Assembly (NCBI GenBank): GCA_964459165.1
Contig: CAYWKM010000001.1
Coordinates: 1 to 50,778, forward strand
Origin: RGIG4074 sp964459165
Lineage (GTDB): Bacteria; Bacillota; Clostridia; Christensenellales; Borkfalkiaceae
Length of the DNA: 50,778 nucleotides
Reading direction: 5' to 3'
Made by a program: the position numbers and the translations under genes. The notes beneath the pieces are model-generated. The model worked only from the letters and a program-made list of their open reading frames with translations. It was not told where the DNA came from and did not search any database. Positions 7,711-15,793 of this stretch are shown here, piece after piece. The first letter of the stretch is position 1; every line of letters begins with the position of its first letter.

Positions 7711-9516
7711 ATGAAAAAATATTCGGTATGGCAAAATGCGAAATACGTTTATTCCGAGGAAGTAAAATACGATCAATTCATCACCGTAAAAACGGTTCTC
7801 TATGTCTTCGTAAGTCTTCTGATTCCGGTAATCGCGACCATGATTCCCGCGATCGCCGTGCGGTTTTTAACCGGCGCGAATACCGTGACAAAATACGCGC
7901 TCGTCATTTTATCCGTATGCCTGATGTATGCGGCTCTGCTGTTTTTTCAGGCGTATGAAAAGAATGTCCTCTTTTCGAAAAGGCTCTTAACGAGGGTCCT
8001 CCGTTTTCACACCGTTATCGCCGATAAATGTATACGGACGGATTACGGGGCGTTTGAAAGCAACGAGGGACAAAGAAGCAAGGCGGAGGCTATACAGGTC
8101 ACGATGGGCAATTCTACGGGGATCGAAAATATGATGCGATGCATTCCCGAATGGATCGTCAATTTGATCGGAGTGATCGTCTACGCCGTTCTGGCGGCGT
8201 TCGCAAGCCCGTTTATCTTCGTCGTTTTCGCCGCCATGATTGCGGCGAACTACGTCCTTTACTTTTTAGCCCTCCGCTTTGAAAAAAAGCAAGCGCGCTT
8301 TTTCTCCGATCATTGGATGAAGAGCGAGAATCTGTTTAATCAGGCAAGAGATATCTCTTACGGAAAAGATATTCGGCTCTATAAGATGGAAAAATGGCTA
8401 TACGGCTACGCAAAAAAGCTGACGGACGAACGGACGCAAGCGTTAGACGGAATCCACAGGCGTTATTTTTACCCGAAGCTTTCCAACTCCTTATTGGGAG
8501 CCGTGCGGGATATCGTCGCCTACGCCGTTCTCATTTTCTCCTTTTCCGCGGGGAAAATCGATATTACGACCTTTACGTTTATGATCGGCGTCATCGCGGG
8601 ATTTTCCACATGGCTTTCCGGTCTTATCGTCGCCTCCGGAGAGATGAGGCGGGAGAGCCTTTCGACCAATAAATTGCGCGCGTTTCTGGAAAAGGAGGAC
8701 GCTTACAACTACGGCGAGGGCGAAGATATCCGTTCCTTATCCCTCCCTTTGACGGTAGCCTTCCGAAACGTAACGTTTACCTATCCGGAATGCGAAACGC
8801 CGACGATAAAAAACCTGTCCTTCACCCTTCGCGCGGGCGAGAAGCTTGCATTGATCGGAATAAACGGCGCAGGCAAGACGACGATCGTAAAGCTTCTATG
8901 CGGTCTGTACGTGCCGACGGAGGGCGAAATCCTCGTAAACGGAGTAAACGTTAAAAATTTTAACATCGACGAATACCACAAGCTGATCGGCTGTATCTTT
9001 CAGGACGTGCGCATATTCCCCTTTTCCGTCTCGGAAAATATTGCCTGCGTTCCGGACGGAGAAGAGGATAACGAAAAGCTATGGAGGTGTCTCGCCCTGT
9101 CCGGTTTAGACGAAAAGATAGCCTCGCTCCCCAAAAAGGAAAGAACTCCCCTTACCAAGGAAATCGATGAGGACGGATTGACGTTCTCGGGCGGAGAGAT
9201 GCAAAAGCTTATGTTTGCACGGGTTCTGTATAAAGACGCGCCCCTGCTCGTCCTCGACGAGCCCACCGCCGCCCTCGATCCCTTGGCGGAGGCGGATATG
9301 TATGAAAAATATCGTTCCCTGATGAAAGACAAGACGTCCGTCTTTATCTCTCATCGGTTAGCCTCCACAAAATTTTGCGACCGCATTCTGCTCTTTGAAC
9401 GGGGTAAAATCGTAGAGGAGGGCACGCACGAAGAGCTTTTGGCTCTCGGCGGAAAATATGCGGAAATGTTCGCCATGCAAAGTCAATATTATAAGGAGAA
9501 TTCCCATGAAGCTTAA
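7711..9516 (+). CDS. ABC transporter, fused permease and ATPase (half exporter 1)
   Basis: A 601-residue type IV ABC exporter half. Residues about 25-310 hold six membrane segments. The ATPase domain (about 345-590) shows Walker A GINGAGKT, a Q-loop in IFQDVRIF, the signature FSGGEMQKL, Walker B LLVLDEPTAALD and the switch FISHRLA. All catalytic residues are present. It pairs with the next gene, which overlaps it by 11 bases, most likely as a heterodimer. The position behind a LytTR two-component pair suggests export of a peptide or drug, with expression set by that pair; the substrate is unknown. The start follows a CAAGGAGAA site. Confidence 0.87.
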   Translation: MKKYSVWQNAKYVYSEEVKYDQFITVKTVLYVFVSLLIPVIATMIPAIAVRFLTGANTVTKYALVILSVCLMYAALLFFQAYEKNVLFSKRLLTRVLRFHTVIADKCIRTDYGAFESNEGQRSKAEAIQVTMGNSTGIENMMRCIPEWIVNLIGVIVYAVLAAFASPFIFVVFAAMIAANYVLYFLALRFEKKQARFFSDHWMKSENLFNQARDISYGKDIRLYKMEKWLYGYAKKLTDERTQALDGIHRRYFYPKLSNSLLGAVRDIVAYAVLIFSFSAGKIDITTFTFMIGVIAGFSTWLSGLIVASGEMRRESLSTNKLRAFLEKEDAYNYGEGEDIRSLSLPLTVAFRNVTFTYPECETPTIKNLSFTLRAGEKLALIGINGAGKTTIVKLLCGLYVPTEGEILVNGVNVKNFNIDEYHKLIGCIFQDVRIFPFSVSENIACVPDGEEDNEKLWRCLALSGLDEKIASLPKKERTPLTKEIDEDGLTFSGGEMQKLMFARVLYKDAPLLVLDEPTAALDPLAEADMYEKYRSLMKDKTSVFISHRLASTKFCDRILLFERGKIVEEGTHEELLALGGKYAEMFAMQSQYYKENSHEA

Positions 9517-11329
9517 AGAGATATTTTCGCTCGTTCGTCTTGGCGATAAGCTGGCAAAGGGACTTCTTATTCTTACTCTTCTCGGCTCCTTCCTTACGGC
9601 GACTAAGCCGTTTATCAATATTGTTTTCGGGGCGCTCATTTTGGACGGACTCGTTTCGTCGCTCTCCTTCCGTTCGCTGATATTTTGGTACGTCGTTCCC
9701 ATGATCGTCTCCAATTTGGTTTTGACCGTTCTCGGAGATTTATTATCGTCAAAAATCGATAGCAAAACGGGAAGGCTGGACACTGCGGTAAAAGACGAAA
9801 TTGCAAAAAAATGTATGGTAATGGATTACGAACAGCTCGAACGAACGGAGTATCATCAAAGGCTGCAGGCGGCTCTTGACGGCAGCAACGGCAGCGGCGG
9901 CTTCCCTACTCTCTACCGTTACATCGGCGCCGTTTTGAGCGGAAGCATCGCGCTTATCTATTCTGTCGTCCTGATCGTCAGAATGTTTCTTATCACTTCC
10001 TCGGAAAAAGGCTCCGGCTTCTTCTATTCCCCATGGTCGTACGTTTTACTCATCGTCGCCAACGCGATCGGCATCGCCCTTATGATCCTGATCGGAAAAA
10101 TATCCGCAAAGGATCAATATCGCTTTTATCAAATGAACGTACAAGCAAACCGGGAAGGCGGCGCTTTGATGAATCTCTGTATCGATTATCATTTCGTCAA
10201 GGATATTAAATTATTCGCGCTAAATCAATTATTTCATAAAAAATTATCCGCGTTCCACAAGACGTGTGAAGGCTCTCTCGGAAAGATGCAGAAAAAGGGC
10301 GGAATCTATACGGGACTTTCCAACGCGGCGCTGCAAATCGGCGTTATCGTCTCCTACGTGTTCGTCGGCGTAAAGGCGATTTTGGGACTTATTTCCGCAG
10401 GCTCTATCATCTCCATGGTCGGCGCGATTACGCAATTTAACGCCTCCTTCGTATCCATTATCAATTCCGTTACTTATATTCGCTTGCAAACCTCCTATTT
10501 AAAACACTTCACGGATTTCTTAGCCATTCCGTCTGAAAAATACAACGGAACTCTCCCCGTCGAAAAGCGGACGGATTGCAGATACGAGCTGGAATTTAAA
10601 GACGTTTCCTTCCGTTATCCCAATACGGAAAATATGATTCTGAATCACGTTTCCTTCCGATTCACGGTCGGCGAAAAGCTCGCCGTCGTCGGAAGAAACG
10701 GCGCGGGCAAGACAACCTTCATCAAACTTTTATGCAGGCTGTACGACCCGACGGAAGGAGAAATTTTATTGAACGGAATAAACATCAAAAAATACGACTA
10801 TGCCGAGTATCTGAGCGTCTTCTCCGTCGTCTTTCAGGATTTCAAGCTCTTCGCCATGAGCGTCGCGGAAAACGTTGCCGCCGGCAAGGATTATGACGAA
10901 GAAAAAGTACGCTCCTCTCTCGATAAAGCGGGAATTCTTCCATACGTGGACAAAATGCCCGACGGCGTTCGAACCGCCATCTATAAGCAAAACGACGACG
11001 GCATTGAAATTTCGGGCGGCGAAGCGCAAAAAATCGCCCTCGCGCGGGCGATATACAAAGATTCCCCTATCGTTATCCTCGACGAGCCGACCTCCGCGCT
11101 CGATCCCATCGGCGAATACGAGGTCTATTCCAAATTCAACGAGCTCGTCGGCGAAAAAACCTCCGTCTTTATCTCGCACAGGATGTCCTCCTGCCGCTTC
11201 TGTGATAAAATTCTCGTCTTCGACGCGGGGCGAATCGTTCAATCGGGAACCCATGAACGTCTGTTGGAGGAAACCGACGGGCTGTACTATAAACTTTGGT
11301 CGGCGCAGGAGCAATATTATCAATCGTAA
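9506..11329 (+). CDS. ABC transporter, fused permease and ATPase (half exporter 2)
   Basis: A 607-residue partner of the previous gene, with six membrane segments in the first 330 residues and a complete ATPase domain: Walker A GRNGAGKT, Q-loop VVFQDFKLF, signature ISGGEAQKIAL, Walker B IVILDEPTSALD and FISHRMS. The start at 9506 (MKLKEIFSL) follows ATAAGGAGAA and overlaps the end of the upstream gene; a further upstream ATG in the same frame lacks a ribosome site. Both halves keep intact signature and Walker motifs, so neither nucleotide site looks degenerate. Confidence 0.87.
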   Translation: MKLKEIFSLVRLGDKLAKGLLILTLLGSFLTATKPFINIVFGALILDGLVSSLSFRSLIFWYVVPMIVSNLVLTVLGDLLSSKIDSKTGRLDTAVKDEIAKKCMVMDYEQLERTEYHQRLQAALDGSNGSGGFPTLYRYIGAVLSGSIALIYSVVLIVRMFLITSSEKGSGFFYSPWSYVLLIVANAIGIALMILIGKISAKDQYRFYQMNVQANREGGALMNLCIDYHFVKDIKLFALNQLFHKKLSAFHKTCEGSLGKMQKKGGIYTGLSNAALQIGVIVSYVFVGVKAILGLISAGSIISMVGAITQFNASFVSIINSVTYIRLQTSYLKHFTDFLAIPSEKYNGTLPVEKRTDCRYELEFKDVSFRYPNTENMILNHVSFRFTVGEKLAVVGRNGAGKTTFIKLLCRLYDPTEGEILLNGINIKKYDYAEYLSVFSVVFQDFKLFAMSVAENVAAGKDYDEEKVRSSLDKAGILPYVDKMPDGVRTAIYKQNDDGIEISGGEAQKIALARAIYKDSPIVILDEPTSALDPIGEYEVYSKFNELVGEKTSVFISHRMSSCRFCDKILVFDAGRIVQSGTHERLLEETDGLYYKLWSAQEQYYQS

Positions 11330-11634
11330 TTAAGCTTTTGAGCAATGATAACCGTTAAGCGAACGACCGACTATTCCCGCGATCGCTTCCCTAATCGGAA
11401 TCGCACGGCCCCCTTGCTCGAACTCGAAAAATCTGCATACATAAAATAAGGAGTCGCCGCATTCGGCGACTCCTTATTGTCGTAAAACGAAGTCTTATTC
11501 TATTTAACCTTTTATTCCATTCGTCGGAATATAAATTTGAACGACGACAACGTTTTTTTGAATTTTCGGCTTATTTTTTTCTTGTAAAAAGCGACGAAAA
11601 CGAAACAAATCCCGATCGATTGTTGAAGGAACGC
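11330..11634. other. Convergent intergenic region
   Basis: About 305 bases between the ABC genes (plus strand) and the HAD gene (minus strand), containing one strong terminator and otherwise AT-rich sequence without a convincing open frame, promoter or RNA. Confidence 0.6.
11445..11478. terminator. Perfect 15-base-pair bidirectional terminator
   Basis: Positions 11445-11459 (AATAAGGAGTCGCCG) pair perfectly with 11464-11478 around a four-base loop. The A-rich and T-rich ends give a U tract on both strands. It probably serves both the ABC exporter operon and the convergent HAD/HisC operon. Confidence 0.85.
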
Positions 11635-12426
11635 CTATAAATATTTTACGATATCGTTCAGCGAATCCAATACGGCCTCCGCCCGATCGGGAGAGGAAGC
11701 TCTTATTTCCTCCGTCGTCTCGCCGCTCATAACGAGAACGGTATGAAATCCGTTGTTTACGCCGAAACGGATATCCGTATGCAGCCGATCTCCCACCATG
11801 GCGATCTTGTCGGCGGAAACGCCCAATTTCCGTTTGATGCAGTCGCCCATCGTCGTATAGGGTTTTCCGCAGACGACGTCAGGTCTTCTTCCGCTCGAAA
11901 CCTCTAAGAGGGCGATAAACGAACCCACGTCGGGGGGAAAAACGTCTTTCGACGGACAAACCGCATCGGGATGCGTAGCAAGATACAACGCCCCCTCGAC
12001 GATATATTGATTGATCTTCCTCAGCTTTTCAAACGTAAGAGAGGTGTCGTAAGCGAGCACGCAGATATCGGGTTTTTCCTCGACGAGATGAATTCCGTAT
12101 CTTTTGAAATCTTCTTTCAGCGCGTCCGTCCCGACGAGATAAACTTTTTTTTCGGGGTAAAACTCCTTGATATATTCCGCCGTGGCCATACCGGACGTGT
12201 AGACGAGATCTCTCTCGTCCCAAAAGCCGATCCTCTTCAACTTGCTCACATATTCCTCGGGCGTCTTCGAGGAATTGTTGGTAAAATATACCAATTTCTT
12301 CCCCGCCTCGCGCATACGCTTCAACGTATCGATCATATCGCCGATAGGCGTTTCGTCGAAATAGATGGTTCCGTCCATATCGAGAAGAAACACTTTTGTC
12401 TGTTCTGTCAGCTGTCGTATATCCAT
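11635..12426 (-). CDS. HAD-IIA family phosphatase (AraL/NagD-like)
   Basis: A 263-residue haloacid dehalogenase-type sugar phosphatase. Motif I is LLDMDGTIYFDE (D16, D18), motif II VYFTNNSSKTPEEY near residue 48, the Lys of motif III lies in CGKPYTTMGDCI, and motif IV is MVGDRLHTDIRFG. The cap is the HAD-IIA type. Relatives include B. subtilis AraL, which dephosphorylates various sugar phosphates, and p-nitrophenyl phosphatase-like NagD. It sits 12 bases downstream of an AraM-like gene, the same neighbour pair as araL-araM of B. subtilis, which supports AraL-like affinity without proving substrate. Confidence 0.85.
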   Translation of the reverse strand: MDIRQLTEQTKVFLLDMDGTIYFDETPIGDMIDTLKRMREAGKKLVYFTNNSSKTPEEYVSKLKRIGFWDERDLVYTSGMATAEYIKEFYPEKKVYLVGTDALKEDFKRYGIHLVEEKPDICVLAYDTSLTFEKLRKINQYIVEGALYLATHPDAVCPSKDVFPPDVGSFIALLEVSSGRRPDVVCGKPYTTMGDCIKRKLGVSADKIAMVGDRLHTDIRFGVNNGFHTVLVMSGETTEEIRASSPDRAEAVLDSLNDIVKYL

Positions 12427-12438
12427 TCTTCCTAACCT

Positions 12439-13608
12439 CTAAACAGCCTTGCCCCGTTCGAGCAATCCGAAATCCCTCATCAGCGAAAAAATTCCGTAAC
12501 AACCGGAAAGCTCCGGCAAAGCGCATATTTTCCGACGGATATCCGCCGGCTTCTGTATTCCGCCGAAAAAAGAATAGGAATCTAAAATTCCCTGCTTTCG
12601 GCTCTTCAATTCTCCGGCTCTAAGGGCGAACAGCCTCCTATTCCTTTCAAAGGAAGAAGAGAGCTCTTCCAATTCCTTGACCGTAGGGATTCGACACTTC
12701 TCCGAAACGTCGAATTCGCTCTTATGTAACATCGACGCGGCGGCGCGTATTCTCGCCATATAATCGGGGACGGAGAACTTACGCAAGCCGCCGTAATAGA
12801 AAAACGCCTCGTAAACGTCGAGTACCTTCGCGTACGCGGAATATTTTTCGTCGTTCTCGAGAGAGGAAAACAAATAACCGCATTCCGTATCCCCTAATCC
12901 TTCCCTTTTGCAAAAGTTCCAGCGCAGACTCTCCTCAAACAGCGTGCTTTCCGCGTCGAAACATTTACGGATATTACTCAGATGCAGAAACACATCGTAA
13001 GCAATCTCATAGATTTCGCGGCAGCTTTCCTTTTTCCCCAATACGAGCTCGCCAAAGCGCAGCTCGTAGAGAGAAAGCGTATCTACCGCAAGCGAGATGA
13101 AAGCGTCTTTCGCCGTTTTTTTATCTAAATTCTGATGGTTAAAGAAAATCAAATCGGGGATTTTTATGGGAAGAAGATGCTTTTTGTCCAACAAACGGAG
13201 CCCCGCGCTCCGACTGATCAGCCCTTCCGCATCCGCTTCGGCGCAGACGCATACGCACTTGATCCCTCTGACGGTGGCAAAATATCTCGCGTCCGTCACG
13301 ACGCGTTTCCCGCCGTAAGCCACGACGAGATGAATCGTTTCGGGAAAGGCAAACAACTGCCGAACGTCCTTATCCTCCCCTTCCAGCAAAATCATCGTAT
13401 CGGAAGGAAGAAAGGAGGAGAAAAACGTCCTCTCCGGTCTGTCCGTCACGAAAAGCGTTTTATGGAGCGGAAACTTTTCCGCGATTACTTCTTTTACTCT
13501 CTGATTCGGACAAAAAAGGATCTGCGTCCGCATTTCGTGAGTCCTGCCGCATTCACATTTGTACGTCGTTGCCGCCAGCTTCTGTGCGGATAAATCGGCA
13601 AGCCGCAT
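12439..13608 (-). CDS. Degenerate AraM/glycerol-1-phosphate dehydrogenase-like protein
   Basis: A 389-residue protein related, as far as can be judged by eye, to sn-glycerol-1-phosphate dehydrogenases. The N-terminus carries the typical Cys/His cluster CECGRTHEM, followed by a Rossmann-like half with VVAYGGKRVVTDARYFA where active members have GSGxxND. The second half is helical as expected. The two metal-binding histidines normally found in GSEHxxSH-type segments are absent, and the serine-rich substrate loop is replaced by AEADAEGLIS. It is probably not a working dehydrogenase, or it uses a different chemistry. It lies between hisC and the HAD phosphatase in one operon and has a GAGGTAG ribosome site. 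Confidence 0.55.
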   Translation of the reverse strand: MRLADLSAQKLAATTYKCECGRTHEMRTQILFCPNQRVKEVIAEKFPLHKTLFVTDRPERTFFSSFLPSDTMILLEGEDKDVRQLFAFPETIHLVVAYGGKRVVTDARYFATVRGIKCVCVCAEADAEGLISRSAGLRLLDKKHLLPIKIPDLIFFNHQNLDKKTAKDAFISLAVDTLSLYELRFGELVLGKKESCREIYEIAYDVFLHLSNIRKCFDAESTLFEESLRWNFCKREGLGDTECGYLFSSLENDEKYSAYAKVLDVYEAFFYYGGLRKFSVPDYMARIRAAASMLHKSEFDVSEKCRIPTVKELEELSSSFERNRRLFALRAGELKSRKQGILDSYSFFGGIQKPADIRRKICALPELSGCYGIFSLMRDFGLLERGKAV

Positions 13609-13626
13609 AACTACCTCGCTAAAAAA

Positions 13627-14688
13627 TCAACCTAAAATATTTTTCAGCTTTTGTAGAAGAATATCGTTCTGTTCTTTCGTTCCTACGGTAATACGGCAAA
13701 AATCCTTCAGCTTCGGACTATCCCAAAACCGAACGAGAACGCCGTTTTCCTTCAATTTCTCGTAAATATACTTCCCGCCCTTTTCTTTGTTTCCGGCGAA
13801 AAGAAAATTGGCTCGACTCTCGGGTACGAGAAAGCCCATAGCCGTCAATTCTTTTCTTACTCTCGCCCTTTCGCCGATAATCAACCTCGCGTTTTCCGCG
13901 TAATATTCCGCGTCGGAAACGGCGGCGGCGCAAATCGTTTGGCATACGGTATCGATCGGATAAGAATTGAAACAATCCTTAGCGCGGAAAAGTCCGTCAA
14001 TCAGATATTTGTTTCCTATCGCATACCCGCAACGGATTCCGGCGAGGGAATAATATTTGGAGAACGTTTTTACGACGAGAAGATTCTCATATTTTTTTGT
14101 GAGCGTCGCGCAAGATTCTCCGAAGAATCCCATGTAGGCTTCGTCCGCAACGACGATCCTTTCGCGAACGGAAGAAATAAACGCTTCCATCTCCCCTTTC
14201 AATAGGCCGACGCCCGTAGGCGCGTTGGGATTCGCTATGAAATATCCCTGACAATCCGTTTTCGAGAAGGCGTCGAGATTCATCGTATAATCCTCGTTCA
14301 AAGGAACGATTTTTTGCGGAATCTTAAAGAATTCCGAAAATACGGGATAAAAGGAATAGGTGACGTCGGCAAAGCACGCTCCCTTCCCGTCGCCGTCGAA
14401 AAAGGCGGGAAAGCAAAGCGCGAGAACCTCGTCGCTCCCGTTCCCGCAAAAGACGTTTTCGATCTCCACGCCCTCCGCCTTCGCGATCGCGGCGCGCAAA
14501 ACGTCCGCATTGGGCGAGGGATACAGCTTCAATCTTTCCGGATCGATAGAGGAAAGCGCCTCCTTCACCTTCGGCGAAGGAGGATAAGGATTTTCGTTGG
14601 TATTCAGCTTTACGTATCTCTTGTCGTTCAGCTGCTCGCCCGCCGTATAAGGCCGAATGCCGCTTGTAAGCTTACTCAAAAAATTCAT
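13627..14688 (-). CDS. hisC: Histidinol-phosphate aminotransferase family (HisC)
   Basis: A 353-residue class I/II PLP-dependent aminotransferase. Features are KLNTNENPYPPSPKV at the N-terminus, the cofactor motif YFIANPNAPTG near residue 150, and the PLP lysine in TFSKYYSLAGIRCGYAIGN near 205. The family transaminates histidinol phosphate with glutamate; many HisC-like enzymes also accept aromatic amino acids. No other histidine genes are nearby, and aroF and pheA are encoded elsewhere in this window, so a role in phenylalanine or tyrosine formation is an alternative. Located in the manganese exporter-hisC-AraM-HAD operon. Confidence 0.8.
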   Translation of the reverse strand: MNFLSKLTSGIRPYTAGEQLNDKRYVKLNTNENPYPPSPKVKEALSSIDPERLKLYPSPNADVLRAAIAKAEGVEIENVFCGNGSDEVLALCFPAFFDGDGKGACFADVTYSFYPVFSEFFKIPQKIVPLNEDYTMNLDAFSKTDCQGYFIANPNAPTGVGLLKGEMEAFISSVRERIVVADEAYMGFFGESCATLTKKYENLLVVKTFSKYYSLAGIRCGYAIGNKYLIDGLFRAKDCFNSYPIDTVCQTICAAAVSDAEYYAENARLIIGERARVRKELTAMGFLVPESRANFLFAGNKEKGGKYIYEKLKENGVLVRFWDSPKLKDFCRITVGTKEQNDILLQKLKNILG

Positions 14689-14700
14689 AGGTCCTTCTCT

Positions 14701-15615
14701 CTATAAAATAAACCATAGCAACCCGTTAACCAAGCTTCCGATGAGAGCGCCGAACACATACATCAAAAAGACGATAAACAGATTTCTCTTCCACATTTTC
14801 GTATTCTTCAAAAGGACGACAAGTCCCAAACCGGCGTTGGTGCAAAGTCCCGCCAACATACTGCCGAAGCGAATGCCTCCGATCAGATACGTCTCGGTGA
14901 CGACGACGCTGCTCGCGCAATTGGGAATCAATCCGACCAGAGCCGTAATAAAGGGCTGTACCCATACGCTCTTTTCGAGAAACGCCGAAATTCTCTCTTC
15001 CCCGATAAAATAGATCAGCGTTCCGAATACAACGTTGACGGCAAGGACGTAGGCCGCGATCTTCAACGAATGGAGCAAGGGGCTCCACAAATACGTCTTG
15101 ACGGGATGCTCCTCGCTATGCGAACGACCGCAGGAGGTGTACTCGAATTTCTTTTCGTAAACCTTGCTGCGGTAGTCCTTTGCCTTCTCTCTTTGATAGT
15201 CGGCGACGGTGGAAACCCGCAGATTGCCGTTACCGCGGAAGAGGGCGTTCAAAAGATATCCGATCGACACGCCGAAAAAAATCTTTGCCACGATGATATA
15301 TAAGATCGTCATGGCGTCCCCTTCCGACAATAAAATGATAAACGCCTCGTCGCTTGTGGAGATAAAGATGGAGACGAGCGTTCCGAGCTCAATAAAACCG
15401 CCTTCGTACAGTTTTGCCGCCATAACGGAAAATCCGCACTGCGGAATAAGTCCCGTAGCGGAGCCGATCAGCGGTCCCAATTTGCCGTTGAGGCGATTTT
15501 TTGAACCTATGATTTCCGTTTTGTGCTCGATGAGCTCTATCAGTTCGTAAAGAATAAACAGGAAGGGAAAAATCTTCAGCGTATCGAGCAACGCGTCCAA
15601 TAGTACGTCTGCCAT
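14701..15615 (-). CDS. Putative manganese/arsenite-type exporter (ArsP_2 family membrane protein)
   Basis: A 304-residue membrane protein with about eight hydrophobic segments and a duplicated motif: GLIPQCGFSV near residue 55 and GLIPNCASSVV near 225. The second is followed by GLCTNAGLGLVVLL. This repeat is the signature of the family annotated as putative manganese transporter or arsenic efflux protein. The central cytosolic loop (about 140-170) is charged and contains SCGRSH and HPVK, which could bind metal. It is the first gene of the operon, preceded by a promoter so close that the mRNA may begin at or near the ATG. Substrate is unproven. Confidence 0.7.
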   Translation of the reverse strand: MADVLLDALLDTLKIFPFLFILYELIELIEHKTEIIGSKNRLNGKLGPLIGSATGLIPQCGFSVMAAKLYEGGFIELGTLVSIFISTSDEAFIILLSEGDAMTILYIIVAKIFFGVSIGYLLNALFRGNGNLRVSTVADYQREKAKDYRSKVYEKKFEYTSCGRSHSEEHPVKTYLWSPLLHSLKIAAYVLAVNVVFGTLIYFIGEERISAFLEKSVWVQPFITALVGLIPNCASSVVVTETYLIGGIRFGSMLAGLCTNAGLGLVVLLKNTKMWKRNLFIVFLMYVFGALIGSLVNGLLWFIL

Positions 15616-15623
15616 ACTGTAAG

Positions 15624-15650
15624 TTTATAACTTTCCCTTTTTTTTGTCAA
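15624..15650 (-). promoter_or_regulatory. Promoter very close to the exporter start
   Basis: Minus-strand TTGACA (15645-15650) and TATAAA (15624-15629) with a 15-base spacer, shorter than ideal. Only eight bases lie between the -10 box and the ATG at 15615, and there is no Shine-Dalgarno sequence, which points to a leaderless transcript. Confidence 0.55.
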
Positions 15651-15710
15651 TTAAAATCAAGCGACTTGCCCGCAACTTCCGTTCGCCGCCCCAAAGGAAA
15701 AGACAAACAA

Positions 15711-15740
15711 AAGAAGCCCTTAACGATTTAAGGACTTCTT
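15711..15740 (-). terminator. Terminator of msmX
   Basis: On the minus strand AAGAAGTCCTTAA (15728-15740) pairs with TTAAGGGCTTCTT (15711-15723) around ATCG, followed by TTGTTTGTCTTTT. It lies about 55 bases past the msmX stop. Confidence 0.8.
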
Positions 15741-15793
15741 CTGTGTTATGATAGCTTACTTATTGAAAAAGGTAAGTAATCGATTGTCTTTGA

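Noticed and set aside
10875..11333. A 152-codon frame overlapping the second ABC gene
   Set aside because: Low-complexity Ser/Pro/Lys-rich text in the shifted frame of a well-supported ATPase domain.
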